NCBI GenBank assembly: GCA_020633195.1
Contig: JACKEC010000016.1
Coordinates: 124,001 to 188,000 of the forward strand
From: Sandaracinaceae bacterium
GTDB lineage: Bacteria; Myxococcota_A; Polyangia; Polyangiales; Sandaracinaceae
DNA: 64,000 nucleotides
Reading direction: 5' to 3'
Shown: in pieces, positions 29,117-36,960 of the stretch
Layout of the letters: each line of letters begins with the position of its first letter
How positions within the stretch are numbered: position 1 is the stretch's first letter
Made by a program: the position numbers and the translations under genes
The notes under the pieces: model-generated
Seen by the model: the letters and a program-made list of their open reading frames with translations, nothing else
Told to the model about the DNA's origin: nothing
Database searches by the model: none

Positions 29117-30301
29117 ATGGCGGCGATGGTTGCTCTCCGCCTGAGGGGCGCGGTGCTCGGGCTCGTCGTGATCTGCGGCTGCGGCGGGCCGGGGAGGCCC
29201 TCCGATCCGAGCTTCGCGGCTCGCGACTACTCGTTCGGTCCGCTGCGCGTCGGCGACGAGGTCTCCGAGGTGCTCCGCCGCGCGCCCTTCGCGGACGGCG
29301 AGCACTGCGTGGACACGAGCGTCGGCGAGGAGCGCCGGCTCATCGCGTGGGCGGGCCGCGCCTCGCGAGACTGCCCGGACGAGCTCCCCGGCGCGACGGG
29401 CGTCGCGCTCGTGTATCGAGGCGCCCACCGTCGCGGGCCGGTCGAGACCGTCATCTGGGCGGGAGGCCCGCTGCTCGAGGAGGGGGCGGGCTTCCCGGGG
29501 CGCGTGGGTATGAGTCGGGCGGCCGTCGAGGCCGCGCTCGGCCCCTCCCGGGCGGACGCGCCGCTCGGGCCGGTGGACGGGATCACCCTGACCGTGCTCG
29601 AACACGGTCCCAGCGTGTACTCGGTGCTCGACGGCGACACGGTGATCGCCCTGGCGGTCGGCCGGATGAGCGCGGATCGGCTCGAGCGCGACTGGGCCGA
29701 GGTCGCGGACCTCGCGCTCCGGGCCAGCCCGCCCGTGGGATCCGACCGCGATGGCGACGGGGCCGCCGACGCCCACGACCGCTGCCCGGACGCGGCCGGG
29801 GAGGGCGTCGATGGGTGCTCGACCGAACCCGACGCGCCTCCACCGCCTCGGGTTGCCGCGCCGCAGCCGGTCCCGCGCCCGGAGCCGACCCCGGCGCCCG
29901 CCGCCACGCCGCCCCTCCGGGTCCTGCTCCAGCCGCACATCCCCGTCACGCTCCTCGCGCCCGCCGTCGAGGTGCGCCCACTCGCCGAGTGGCCGACGCT
30001 CGACGGGGAGATCGTGATCGGGGTGTGGGACGACGCGATCCGGTGGCGCTTCTACAGCGAGACGGTGGCGCTGTTGCCGCTCGACCCGATCCTCCTCGAC
30101 GGCGCAACGATCATTGTCACCATGCGCGCCGATGGCGAGGTTCTCCTCTCGGTCACGGGCGCGAGCGACACCGCGGGCGCCGGGGAGGTGCGCCTCATGC
30201 TGCTCGAACGGATCGTGACGGGCGGGCGCCGAGTCCACGTCCGCGAGCAGTGGACCGGCGCCGACGAGCGAGACGCGCCCGCGTGGTCCCGACAGCGTTG
30301 A
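29117..30301 (+). CDS. Lipoprotein with a thrombospondin type-3 calcium motif
   Basis: 394 residues; MVALRLRGAVLGLVVICGC gives a lipobox (ICGC), with ATG at 29117 or 29126. The N-terminal domain (30-200) has internally similar segments (FGPLRVGDEVSEVLRRAPF and GRVGMSRAAVEAALG), SmpA/BamE-like in flavour. A single type-3 repeat DRDGDGAADAHDRCPD (about 215-230) would bind calcium. A Pro-rich linker leads to a C-terminal beta domain (LAEWPTLDGEIVIGVWDD). Not a recognised family; probably outer-membrane anchored. Confidence 0.72.
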   Translation: MAAMVALRLRGAVLGLVVICGCGGPGRPSDPSFAARDYSFGPLRVGDEVSEVLRRAPFADGEHCVDTSVGEERRLIAWAGRASRDCPDELPGATGVALVYRGAHRRGPVETVIWAGGPLLEEGAGFPGRVGMSRAAVEAALGPSRADAPLGPVDGITLTVLEHGPSVYSVLDGDTVIALAVGRMSADRLERDWAEVADLALRASPPVGSDRDGDGAADAHDRCPDAAGEGVDGCSTEPDAPPPPRVAAPQPVPRPEPTPAPAATPPLRVLLQPHIPVTLLAPAVEVRPLAEWPTLDGEIVIGVWDDAIRWRFYSETVALLPLDPILLDGATIIVTMRADGEVLLSVTGASDTAGAGEVRLMLLERIVTGGRRVHVREQWTGADERDAPAWSRQR

Positions 30302-30334
30302 GGTCGGGCTCGGGCTGGGGATACCCTCCCGCGC

Positions 30335-31426
30335 ATGGGTTGGACTCGATTCTCGATCGTGGTGGCCATCGGTGCGTTCGCCGTCATCGGCTGTGATGGC
30401 GAGGAGCTGGCGGACTCGGGCGTCACCGACGGCGCGGTGACCGACGCGGGGGGGGACGCCGCCACGATGGACGCGGGCGGCGTCGACGCGGGGGACGTCG
30501 ACGCGGGCGACACGGACGCTGGCGACACGGACGCGGGCGGCACGGACGCTGGCGACACGGACGCGGGCGACACGGACGCGGGCGGCACGGACGCTGGCGG
30601 CACGGACGCGGGCGGCGCGGACGCTGGCGGCACGGACGCTGGCGGCACGGACGCGGGCGGCGCGGATGCGGGCGGCACGGACGCGGGCGGCACGGACGCG
30701 GGGATGGACGCCGGGATGGACGCGGGCTTCGACGCGGGCTTCGACGCGGGCCCGATGGACGCGGGGCTCGACGCTGGCTCTCCCTCGACCTGCCCGTTCC
30801 CCACGGTGGCCGAGGGCGCGACGATCACCGTGATGGGGACCGTTCGGCAGGCGACGACGATGGGTCTGATGCCCGTGAGCGGCGCGACCTTCGACGTCTT
30901 CGACGTGGGGACGACGACGCCCGTGCTCGGCACCGGGACCTCGACGGCGACGGGCGCCTACGCGGCGACCTTCCCGAGCGGCGGCGCGCCGCGCTTCGTC
31001 TACGGTCACGTCCAGGCGACCGGTCAGTGGGACGTCTACGTACACGGGCCGTACCCGCTCAACCGGAGCTCCGAGTCCCTCGACCTCCTGATGATGTCGG
31101 GCACCTTCGTCTCGCTGATCGCCGGCGTCGCCAGCGCGACGCAGCCAGCCGGGCGGGGCTTCGCCTACGTCGAGGTCCGCGGCTGCCTCGGCGCGCGGAT
31201 CGCTGGCGCCACCGTCAGCTCGACGCCCGCAGGCACGGTCCGCTACCTGCGATCCGGCATGCCGAGCGCGACCGCGGCCGACACCGACTCGACGGGCACC
31301 GCAGTGATCTTCGATCTGCCGCCGGGGCCCGTGACGATCCACGCGATGATGGGCGCGACGACCTACAGCGACTTCACGGTGCCCGTCGTGGCCGACTCGA
31401 TCACCGCGACCTACGTGATCCCCTGA
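30335..31426 (+). CDS. DAG-repeat lipoprotein with carboxypeptidase-regulatory-like domain
   Basis: 363 residues. MGWTRFSIVVAIGAFAVIGC is the lipoprotein signal (Cys20). Residues 25-150 are a linker of (T/V/G)DAGG and DAGDT repeats. The rest is beta-rich with ITVMGTVRQATTMGLMPVSGATF, a typical start of a carboxypeptidase-regulatory-like (Ig-like) fold, and ends FDLPPGPVTIHAMMGATTY with a similar second fold. Likely a surface protein; ligand unknown. The 3' end overlaps the convergent radical SAM gene by 26 nt. Confidence 0.8.
   Translation: MGWTRFSIVVAIGAFAVIGCDGEELADSGVTDGAVTDAGGDAATMDAGGVDAGDVDAGDTDAGDTDAGGTDAGDTDAGDTDAGGTDAGGTDAGGADAGGTDAGGTDAGGADAGGTDAGGTDAGMDAGMDAGFDAGFDAGPMDAGLDAGSPSTCPFPTVAEGATITVMGTVRQATTMGLMPVSGATFDVFDVGTTTPVLGTGTSTATGAYAATFPSGGAPRFVYGHVQATGQWDVYVHGPYPLNRSSESLDLLMMSGTFVSLIAGVASATQPAGRGFAYVEVRGCLGARIAGATVSSTPAGTVRYLRSGMPSATAADTDSTGTAVIFDLPPGPVTIHAMMGATTYSDFTVPVVADSITATYVIP
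30440..30780 (+). repeat. 15-nt tandem coding repeats (DAG linker)
   Basis: More than 20 copies of GACGCGGGCGGCACG and variants (GACGCTGGCGACACG) encode the Asp-Ala-Gly linker. Alternation of GCG and GCT for Ala marks higher-order duplications. Confidence 0.85.
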
Positions 31427-32684
31427 GCCGAGACGCCGGCCTCGGCCGGCGCCCGATCGACACGAGCTGCTCGCGTGGCGGACGGACCGGCTCGGGCGCG
31501 CTGGCGGGCTCGACGACGATCTCGAACAGGCCGTGATCGAACGGCCGACCGCTCGCGGGGTCGGTCGCGACGAGGCGCTCGCGCAGGCCACGCTTGGCGT
31601 GGTGGAGCGCCCGGAAGTGACAATACGGGTTGTCGCCGGGTCGACCGAAGAAGGCGTGCGCGGTGAACGAGCAGCCGCCCAGGCACGTGTCGGCGTAGGG
31701 GCACGTCGCGCAGAAGCCGTGGAGGTCGGCGCGGGTCCGCGCGCGGGTGAACGCGAGGGGCGCGGTGTCGTCCCAGATCGACGCGAGCGATCGCTCGGTC
31801 AGGTGGCCACCCACGTAGGACGCGGTCTGCAGGGAAGGGCAGCCCTTCACCGCGCCGTCGGACTCGATGCCCATGACGTAGCGGCCCGCCTGGCAGCCGC
31901 CGAAGTGGTCCCCGTCCTCGGGGCGCTGCGAGCGCAAGAGGCCCTCCTCGGGGCCGAAGTAGCCGAGGTTGTTGCCGGGCATGATCAGGAGGCCCTCGCG
32001 GAGGCCCCGCGCCTTGAGCGCGGCGATCCGCGGCAGGAGATCGAGCAGCTCCCACGGCTGCAGCAAGAGCTCCGGTCGATCCGCCGCGCGCCCGAGCGGC
32101 GCGGTGAGCTGCACCTGCCACGAGCGCACGCCCGCCTCGCGCAGCGCGTCGTAGAGCGCCTCGAGGTCGGGGGCGTTGAGGCGGTTGAAGTTGGTGTTCG
32201 CCGAGACCCCGAGGCCCGCCGCGCGACACGCGGCGAGGGCCCGCATGCCGTCGGCGTACGAGCCCTGTCGCGCGCGCATGAGGTCGTGCGTGGCCTCGAG
32301 CCCGTCGATGCTCACCGAGACGCGCTCGAGCCCGGCGGCGCGCATCGCCCGGGCGAGCGCCGCGTCGACGCCGCGGCCGCCGGTCGTCATCACCGGGGTG
32401 ATCGCGTGGGTCGCGAGCGCGCGCACGACCTCGAGGAAGCCCTCGTGCAGGTACGCCTCGCCCCCGATCAGCACGACCTCGCCCGCGCCCATCGCGGCGA
32501 GCTGCTCGACGACCTCGAGGGCCTGCGCGGTCGACAGCTCGGTCTCGCGCGCCACCCCCGCGCGCGACCCGCAGTGGGTGCACGCGTGATCGCACCGCAG
32601 CGTCAGCTCCCAGACGACGTAGCGCGGGTGGAAGCTCGACGCGTCGAGCACGTCGAGCCGCCGTCGTCGGGCGCTCTCGCTCAC
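31401..32684 (-). CDS. Radical SAM/SPASM-domain enzyme
   Basis: 427 residues from GTG 32684 (SESARRRRLDVLDASS). The radical SAM CxxxCxxC is CDHACTHC near residues 30-37. Barrel motifs follow (VVLIGGEAYLHEGF, VSVSIDGLEATHDLMR). A C-terminal SPASM-type auxiliary cluster region has GGCQAGRYVMGIESDGAVKGCPSL and then CATCPYADTCLGGC with a further Cys (NPYC). SPASM enzymes usually modify peptides or proteins. It overlaps the stop of the upstream small lipoprotein gene (GTGA), so that protein is the obvious candidate substrate. Its last 26 nt overlap the convergent DAG lipoprotein gene. Confidence 0.9.
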   Translation of the reverse strand: MSESARRRRLDVLDASSFHPRYVVWELTLRCDHACTHCGSRAGVARETELSTAQALEVVEQLAAMGAGEVVLIGGEAYLHEGFLEVVRALATHAITPVMTTGGRGVDAALARAMRAAGLERVSVSIDGLEATHDLMRARQGSYADGMRALAACRAAGLGVSANTNFNRLNAPDLEALYDALREAGVRSWQVQLTAPLGRAADRPELLLQPWELLDLLPRIAALKARGLREGLLIMPGNNLGYFGPEEGLLRSQRPEDGDHFGGCQAGRYVMGIESDGAVKGCPSLQTASYVGGHLTERSLASIWDDTAPLAFTRARTRADLHGFCATCPYADTCLGGCSFTAHAFFGRPGDNPYCHFRALHHAKRGLRERLVATDPASGRPFDHGLFEIVVEPASAPEPVRPPREQLVSIGRRPRPASRLRGSRRSR

Positions 32685-33052
32685 ATCCCCGCGTCGCCGG
32701 CGTAGCCGTCCACGCCGTCGCAGTTCTGGTCGATCCCGTCGCCGAGCGCGTCGCTCGCGCCCACGTGGACGCTCGGGTCGCTCTCGTTGCAGTCGTAGGC
32801 GGCGCTGCAGTAGTTGTCGCCGTCGAGGTCGGTCGCCGGGTCCGGGCACCACGGGTTCGAGTACGGGTCGATCGGCGCGCCGTAGCAGGCGCTCAACGTC
32901 ATCGCGAGCAGCGAGCCCGCGCCCGCGGCGAAGAGACCTCGCAGCGGCTTCGACGAGAGGATCGACCGCGCCGGCGCCTCACACACGGGGCACTCGGAGG
33001 CGCCTTCGGGGAGGAACGCGGCACACACGGAGCAGGAACGCAGCTTCGACAT
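32681..33052 (-). CDS. Small zinc-ribbon/MopE-like lipoprotein, possible radical SAM substrate
   Basis: 123 residues starting MSKLRSCSVCAAFLPEG. The N-terminal CSVC and CPVC pairs, 13 residues apart, form a likely zinc ribbon. A hydrophobic stretch (LFAAGAGSLLAMTLSAC) then ends in a lipobox-like LSAC near residue 58, unusually far in. Just after the Cys comes YGAPIDPYSNPWC. The C-terminal half reads DLDGDNYCSAAYDCNES and GDGIDQNCDGVDG, the MopE-type putative metal-binding motif. Small lipoproteins with CYGxP next to a radical SAM gene are known in other phyla, mainly Bacteroidetes. I infer a substrate-enzyme pair; the modification is unknown. ATG 33052 is preferred to GTG 33058. Confidence 0.75.
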   Translation of the reverse strand: MSKLRSCSVCAAFLPEGASECPVCEAPARSILSSKPLRGLFAAGAGSLLAMTLSACYGAPIDPYSNPWCPDPATDLDGDNYCSAAYDCNESDPSVHVGASDALGDGIDQNCDGVDGYAGDAGM

Positions 33053-33189
33053 GAGCACCCATCATCGCAAGGCCGATGCCAGCTCCACAAGCCAGCCGGC
33101 GCGCGTGCCATTGCGTGTCACGGACCCCGGCCCAGGGTCGGCGCCGTGATCCGCCGTGCACGGAATCGATCCCGCGCTAGTCTCGCCCC

Positions 33190-34644
33190 GTGACCGCACG
33201 CCCTCTCGTCGCGCTCTCGTTGGCGCTCCTCGCCGGATGCGGGGCGCGCACCGGCGCCTCGCTCGATCAGTCCCCCCGCGGCGTCGACGCCGGGATGGAC
33301 GCGGGCCCCGAGGCGGGCATCGACTCCGCGATCCCGTTCCCGGACGGCGGCCACGACGCGGGCTTCGACGGCGCGATCGACGCCGGCTGCATCGCCGTCG
33401 ACGACGCCTGCGGGATGGTCGAGGTCTGCGGCAACGGCGCCAACGACGACTGCGACGAGCAGGTGGACGAGGACTGCGACTGCGAGCCCGGCTCGGTCCA
33501 GGGCTGCTTCCTCGGCCCGCCGGGTCGCCGCGACGTGGGCGCCTGTCAGGACGGCATGCAGGTCTGCACCGCGGCCGGCGCCTGGGGCGCCTGCGAGGGC
33601 GGCGTCCTCCCGGACGAGGAGGCCTGCACGGGCCGAGACGACGTCTGCAACGGCTGCAGCGATCAGCGGATCTGCCCGATCGACTGCCCCAGCCCGGGCG
33701 ACCCGCGCGTCCCCGAGGGCGTCCCGTTCGCGGCCTACACGCTGAACGCGCGCGAGTTCTACGCGGGCCCCGCCGACGGCTTCCGCTGGCTCGTCGACGG
33801 CGGCCCCTGCGACGGCCTCGCGCCGCGGCTGAACAGCTACGAGCTGACCGGCGACCGCGAGGAGGTGGCCACGTTCACCCCGCGCCTCAGCGGCGACTAC
33901 CGGGTCACGCTCCGCGTGATCCTCCCGGGCGGCGACCGCCTGCAGTGCTCGTGGGTCGTCCACGTCGCCGGCCCCGGGCTCCGCGTCGAGATGTGCTATC
34001 CGGAGTCGGAGACCGAGGACCTCGACCTGTTCCTGCACCGGCCGATGGACTCGACGAACTGGTACCCGAGCACGCGCTCGACCGCGCACCAGCCGCTGCC
34101 CGAGGCCTCGTGCGGCTGGCACAACTGCGAGGCGGTGGTGCGGCAGCCCACGCACCCGGTCACCGGCGCGCCCGTGACGCGCGCGGACTGGGGCTACCCG
34201 ACGACCGACATCTCCGGCTGCGAGAACGGCATGCTCGGCGACCAGTGGCGCATGCTCGGGGCCTGCTCGAACCCGCGCCTCGACATCGACAACAACCTCA
34301 GCGAGGGCATCGGCGTGCCGGAGAACATCAACGTCGACAACCCGCGCGACGGCGACACGTTCCGGATCATGGTCCAGAACTTCACGGGTGGGGTCGCGCG
34401 GCCTCTCGTCAACGTCTATTGCGGCGGTCGACGCGTCGCGACGTTCGGGCAGGCGCCGGACGAGGTCCGGAATTTCCGCGGGCCCGACGGCAACCGATCC
34501 ATTGGCACGATGTGGCGCGTCGCCGACGTCACCGTCTCGGTCGACCCCGACACCGGCGAGACGATCGGCTGCGACGTCATCCAGCTCCACCCGATCGGGA
34601 TGAGCACCGGCTACCGGTTGACCCTCGAAGACAACACGTACTGA
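33190..34644 (+). CDS. Cys-rich lipoprotein, hypothetical
   Basis: 484 residues from GTG 33190: TARPLVALSLALLAGC (lipobox LAGC, Cys17), then a short DAG-type linker (GMDAGPEAG, GHDAGFDGA). A Cys-rich block (CGNGANDDCDEQVDEDCDCE, resembling the NGxDDDCDGxxDExC motif of MopE-like proteins) precedes CDGDxxC-like pairs. The rest is beta-rich, with DLDLFLHRPMDSTNWY and a C-terminal Ig-like part (GDTFRIMVQNFTGG). Probably a cell-surface protein; no enzyme motif seen. Six nt separate it from the thioesterase gene, suggesting one transcript. Confidence 0.78.
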   Translation: MTARPLVALSLALLAGCGARTGASLDQSPRGVDAGMDAGPEAGIDSAIPFPDGGHDAGFDGAIDAGCIAVDDACGMVEVCGNGANDDCDEQVDEDCDCEPGSVQGCFLGPPGRRDVGACQDGMQVCTAAGAWGACEGGVLPDEEACTGRDDVCNGCSDQRICPIDCPSPGDPRVPEGVPFAAYTLNAREFYAGPADGFRWLVDGGPCDGLAPRLNSYELTGDREEVATFTPRLSGDYRVTLRVILPGGDRLQCSWVVHVAGPGLRVEMCYPESETEDLDLFLHRPMDSTNWYPSTRSTAHQPLPEASCGWHNCEAVVRQPTHPVTGAPVTRADWGYPTTDISGCENGMLGDQWRMLGACSNPRLDIDNNLSEGIGVPENINVDNPRDGDTFRIMVQNFTGGVARPLVNVYCGGRRVATFGQAPDEVRNFRGPDGNRSIGTMWRVADVTVSVDPDTGETIGCDVIQLHPIGMSTGYRLTLEDNTY

Positions 34645-34650
34645 GCGGCG

Positions 34651-35436
34651 ATGAGCGAGCTCGACGACTCGGTCGTGTTGCGTCGCACCTCGGAGCTGTC
34701 GTTCGACGCCGAGGTCAGCGACGCGTGGGGCATCGGGGGGATCCCGAACGGGGGCTACCTCAGCTACTTCGGCGCGACCGCGCTGCGGCAGGTCCTCCCC
34801 CACCCGGACCCGCTCACGGTCACGACGCGCTACGCGCGGCCGTCCAAGCCGGGCCCCGCGACCATCGAGTGCGAGGTCATCAAGATCGGGCGGACGCAGT
34901 CGGCCGGCGTGGCGAAGCTCCTGCAGGACGGCAAGGAGTGCTTCCGGGTGACGGCGACCTACGGGGACCTCGACGCGATGCGGGGACCGACCGTGATCGC
35001 CGCGGAGGTCCCGCCCATGCCGCCGGTCGACACCGTGCCGCCTCGCTTCGGGGCGCCGCCCGGCTCGAGCTTCGGGGCCCGCGTCGACCTGCGCTTCGCG
35101 CCGGGCAGCGTGCCCTTCCTCGACGGCGGGGTCGGGCCGATGGAGCTCGGCGGCTACATCCGGCTCATCGACGATCACCCCGTCGACCCGTTCGCGCTGC
35201 TGCTCTTCGCCGACGCGTGGCCGCCGCCGAGCCTCAACGGCGTCGAGCAGCGGGTGTGGGTGCCCACGATCGAGCTGACGGTGCACGTGCGTCGCCGGCC
35301 GGCGCCGGGTTGGATCCGCGGGTGGTTCCGCACGCGCTTCCTGATCCAGGGGCGCCTCGACGAGGACGGCGAGCTCTGGGACGCGGACGACCAGCTCGTC
35401 GCCTTGAGCCGTCAATACGCGTTGCTATCGACATGA
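34651..35436 (+). CDS. Acyl-CoA thioesterase, TesB-like double hotdog
   Basis: 261 residues. The N-terminal hotdog begins FDAEVSDAWGIGGIPNGGYL, the usual TesB-like entry, with TTRYARPSKPGPATIECEVIK next. The second hotdog shows GGYIRLIDDHPVDPFALLLFADAWPP and the family Asp/Gln region. It would hydrolyse acyl-CoA to acid and CoA in the cytoplasm. The stop TGA overlaps the ATG of the sulfoxide reductase gene (ATGA at 35433-35436). Confidence 0.87.
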   Translation: MSELDDSVVLRRTSELSFDAEVSDAWGIGGIPNGGYLSYFGATALRQVLPHPDPLTVTTRYARPSKPGPATIECEVIKIGRTQSAGVAKLLQDGKECFRVTATYGDLDAMRGPTVIAAEVPPMPPVDTVPPRFGAPPGSSFGARVDLRFAPGSVPFLDGGVGPMELGGYIRLIDDHPVDPFALLLFADAWPPPSLNGVEQRVWVPTIELTVHVRRRPAPGWIRGWFRTRFLIQGRLDEDGELWDADDQLVALSRQYALLST

Positions 35437-35903
35437 CGGAAGACAAGCGCGCCCGATACGAGCAGGTCCGCGCGGCCATCGACTCGCTCCTCGACGGAGA
35501 GGACGACTGGATCGCCGCGATGGCGACGGTGAGCTGCGAGCTCCACCACGCGTTCGACCACTACGACTGGACGGGCTTCTACCGCGCGGTCGGCGACGAC
35601 CTGCTCGTGATCGGCCCCTACCAGGGCTCCCACGGGTGCCTGCGCATCCCGTTCTCGCGCGGGGTGTGCGGCGCCGCGGCGCGGACGCGGCAGACGCAGC
35701 TCGTGCCCGACGTCGAGGCGTTCGAAGGCCACATCGCGTGCTCGAGCTCGACGCGCTCGGAGATCGTCGTCCCCGTCCTGCGACCCGACGGTCGAGTCCT
35801 CGCCGTGCTCGACGTCGACTCGAACGCGCCCGCCGCCTTCGACGCGGTCGACCAGGAATTCCTCGACGCGCTGTGCGCCGAGCTCGGCCAGCGCTTCGGC
35901 TGA
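35433..35903 (+). CDS. msrC: Free methionine-(R)-sulfoxide reductase (GAF domain)
   Basis: 156 residues. A single GAF domain reduces free Met-R-sulfoxide. The three family Cys are kept: HGCLRIPFSRGVCGAA supplies two and EGHIACSSSTRSEIVVPV the third. It ends VLDVDSNAPAAFDAVDQEF, as in the family. Its start overlaps the thioesterase stop. It ends one nucleotide before the convergent SSB gene. Confidence 0.92.
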   Translation: MTEDKRARYEQVRAAIDSLLDGEDDWIAAMATVSCELHHAFDHYDWTGFYRAVGDDLLVIGPYQGSHGCLRIPFSRGVCGAAARTRQTQLVPDVEAFEGHIACSSSTRSEIVVPVLRPDGRVLAVLDVDSNAPAAFDAVDQEFLDALCAELGQRFG

Positions 35904-36269
35904 TCAGGCCGCGTCGGCGCCCGCCTCGGCCGGGCGCGGCGTCAGGACGACCACGCTGCTCGCGACGACCTCCGTCTCGTAGCGCTTCTGCCCGGCGAGC
36001 TCGTACGCGTGGCTCGCGAGCCGGCCGTCCACCGCGACGGTCTGGTGCTCGCGCAGGAACGCCTCGAGCGCGCGGGCGTGGTTGCCCCACACCACGATGG
36101 TGTGGAAGGCCTGCCGCTCCTTCTCCGCGCCGGCGGGGTCGTGGTAGCGCTCGCGGGTCCGGAGCCGGAACCAGAGCCGCGGCATCTGCTTGTGCGAGGT
36201 GATCTTGAAGCGAGGCGCCGAGGCGACCTGGCCGATCAAGAGCACGCGATTGAGTCCGAAGTGGGGCAC
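35904..36269 (-). CDS. Single-stranded DNA-binding protein paralogue
   Basis: 121 residues, GTG start (PHFGLNRVLLIGQVAS). The OB-fold has the usual NRVLLIGQVASAP opening, WFRLRTRERY, FHTIVVWGNHARALEAFLREH and VDGRLASHAYE. It is short and lacks the acidic C-terminal tail (DDDIPF-type) that recruits repair partners, so it is probably an accessory SSB. GGAG lies about 10 nt before the GTG. Confidence 0.88.
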   Translation of the reverse strand: MPHFGLNRVLLIGQVASAPRFKITSHKQMPRLWFRLRTRERYHDPAGAEKERQAFHTIVVWGNHARALEAFLREHQTVAVDGRLASHAYELAGQKRYETEVVASSVVVLTPRPAEAGADAA

Positions 36270-36412
36270 GAGTCATCTCCAGTGAGAGGGATGGACCCGA
36301 CCTCAGCAGCCCCCATGCCGGAGACGCGCCTCAATGATCTCGGCTAGTTGCGGCGCCAGATCGGCGAAGCGGCGAAGTCGGCGGCGGCGATCGCCGCGCC
36401 GCGACCGGCTGG

Positions 36413-36418
36413 TATGCT
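36413..36418 (+). promoter_or_regulatory. Putative -10 element TATGCT
   Basis: TATGCT lies 10 nt before the thioesterase ATG at 36428. The same hexamer is found near the starts of the diguanylate cyclase (54526-54531) and the hybrid kinase (59711-59716). No clear -35 is seen. If it is a -10, the transcript is almost leaderless. Confidence 0.35.
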
Positions 36419-36427
36419 CCGCGCCCC

Positions 36428-36838
36428 ATGGCGTTCGAGACCCAGATCAAGGTCCGCTTCGGCGACGAAGATCACGCGCGGATCGTCTACTACCCGCGCT
36501 TCTTCCACTTCTTCCACTGCGCCTTCGAGGACTTCTTCGACGAGCAGGGCTACCCCTACCGCGAGTGCCTCGACGGCGACGGCGTCGGCTGGCCCGCGGT
36601 GCAGGCCCACGCCGACTTCGAGCGCCCCGTCCGCTTCGGCGAGGTGATCACCGTGCGCCTCACCATCCCGAGGATCGGCACCAAGAGCATCACCTTCGAC
36701 TACGTCGTCACGCGCCCCGACGGCGAGCGCGCGTGCACCGGCCGCGTCGTCGTCGCCTGCATCGGCATGGACGACTACGCCGGCCGCCCGATCCCGGACA
36801 AGTACCGAGCCCTCTTCGAGAAGCACCTCGAGCCCTGA
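36428..36838 (+). CDS. YbgC/4-hydroxybenzoyl-CoA-type thioesterase
   Basis: 136 residues, single hotdog. MAFETQIKVRFGDEDHARIVYYPRFFHFFH carries the family Asp in the DEDxxxIVYYPRF block of 4HBT-type enzymes. The later part has RFGEVITVRLTIPRIGTKSITFDY. It would hydrolyse short acyl-CoA or hydroxybenzoyl-CoA-like thioesters. It stands alone, divergent from the SSB gene. Terminator-like hairpins follow. Confidence 0.88.
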   Translation: MAFETQIKVRFGDEDHARIVYYPRFFHFFHCAFEDFFDEQGYPYRECLDGDGVGWPAVQAHADFERPVRFGEVITVRLTIPRIGTKSITFDYVVTRPDGERACTGRVVVACIGMDDYAGRPIPDKYRALFEKHLEP

Positions 36839-36868
36839 GGCGCGGGGACGATTCAAGGTCTGTCGATC

Positions 36869-36960
36869 AATCGCCTTCGGCGATTTCTCTCCGGCGAGGG
36901 GCAAGCCCCTCGCGCTCCCCACTGAGATCCCTCGGTCGCTTCGCGCCCTCGGGACTCAGC
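36869..36960. terminator. Hairpin cluster between convergent genes
   Basis: Stem-loops AATCGCC-TTC-GGCGATT (36869-36885), GCGAGGGGC-AA-GCCCCTCGC (36894-36913) and a longer imperfect one bounded by CTGAG and CTCAG (about 36923-36960). They lie between two converging genes and could stop transcription from both sides. Read on the minus strand the first has a GAA loop, like the hairpins of the 7.4 and 8.6 kb repeats. Confidence 0.6.
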
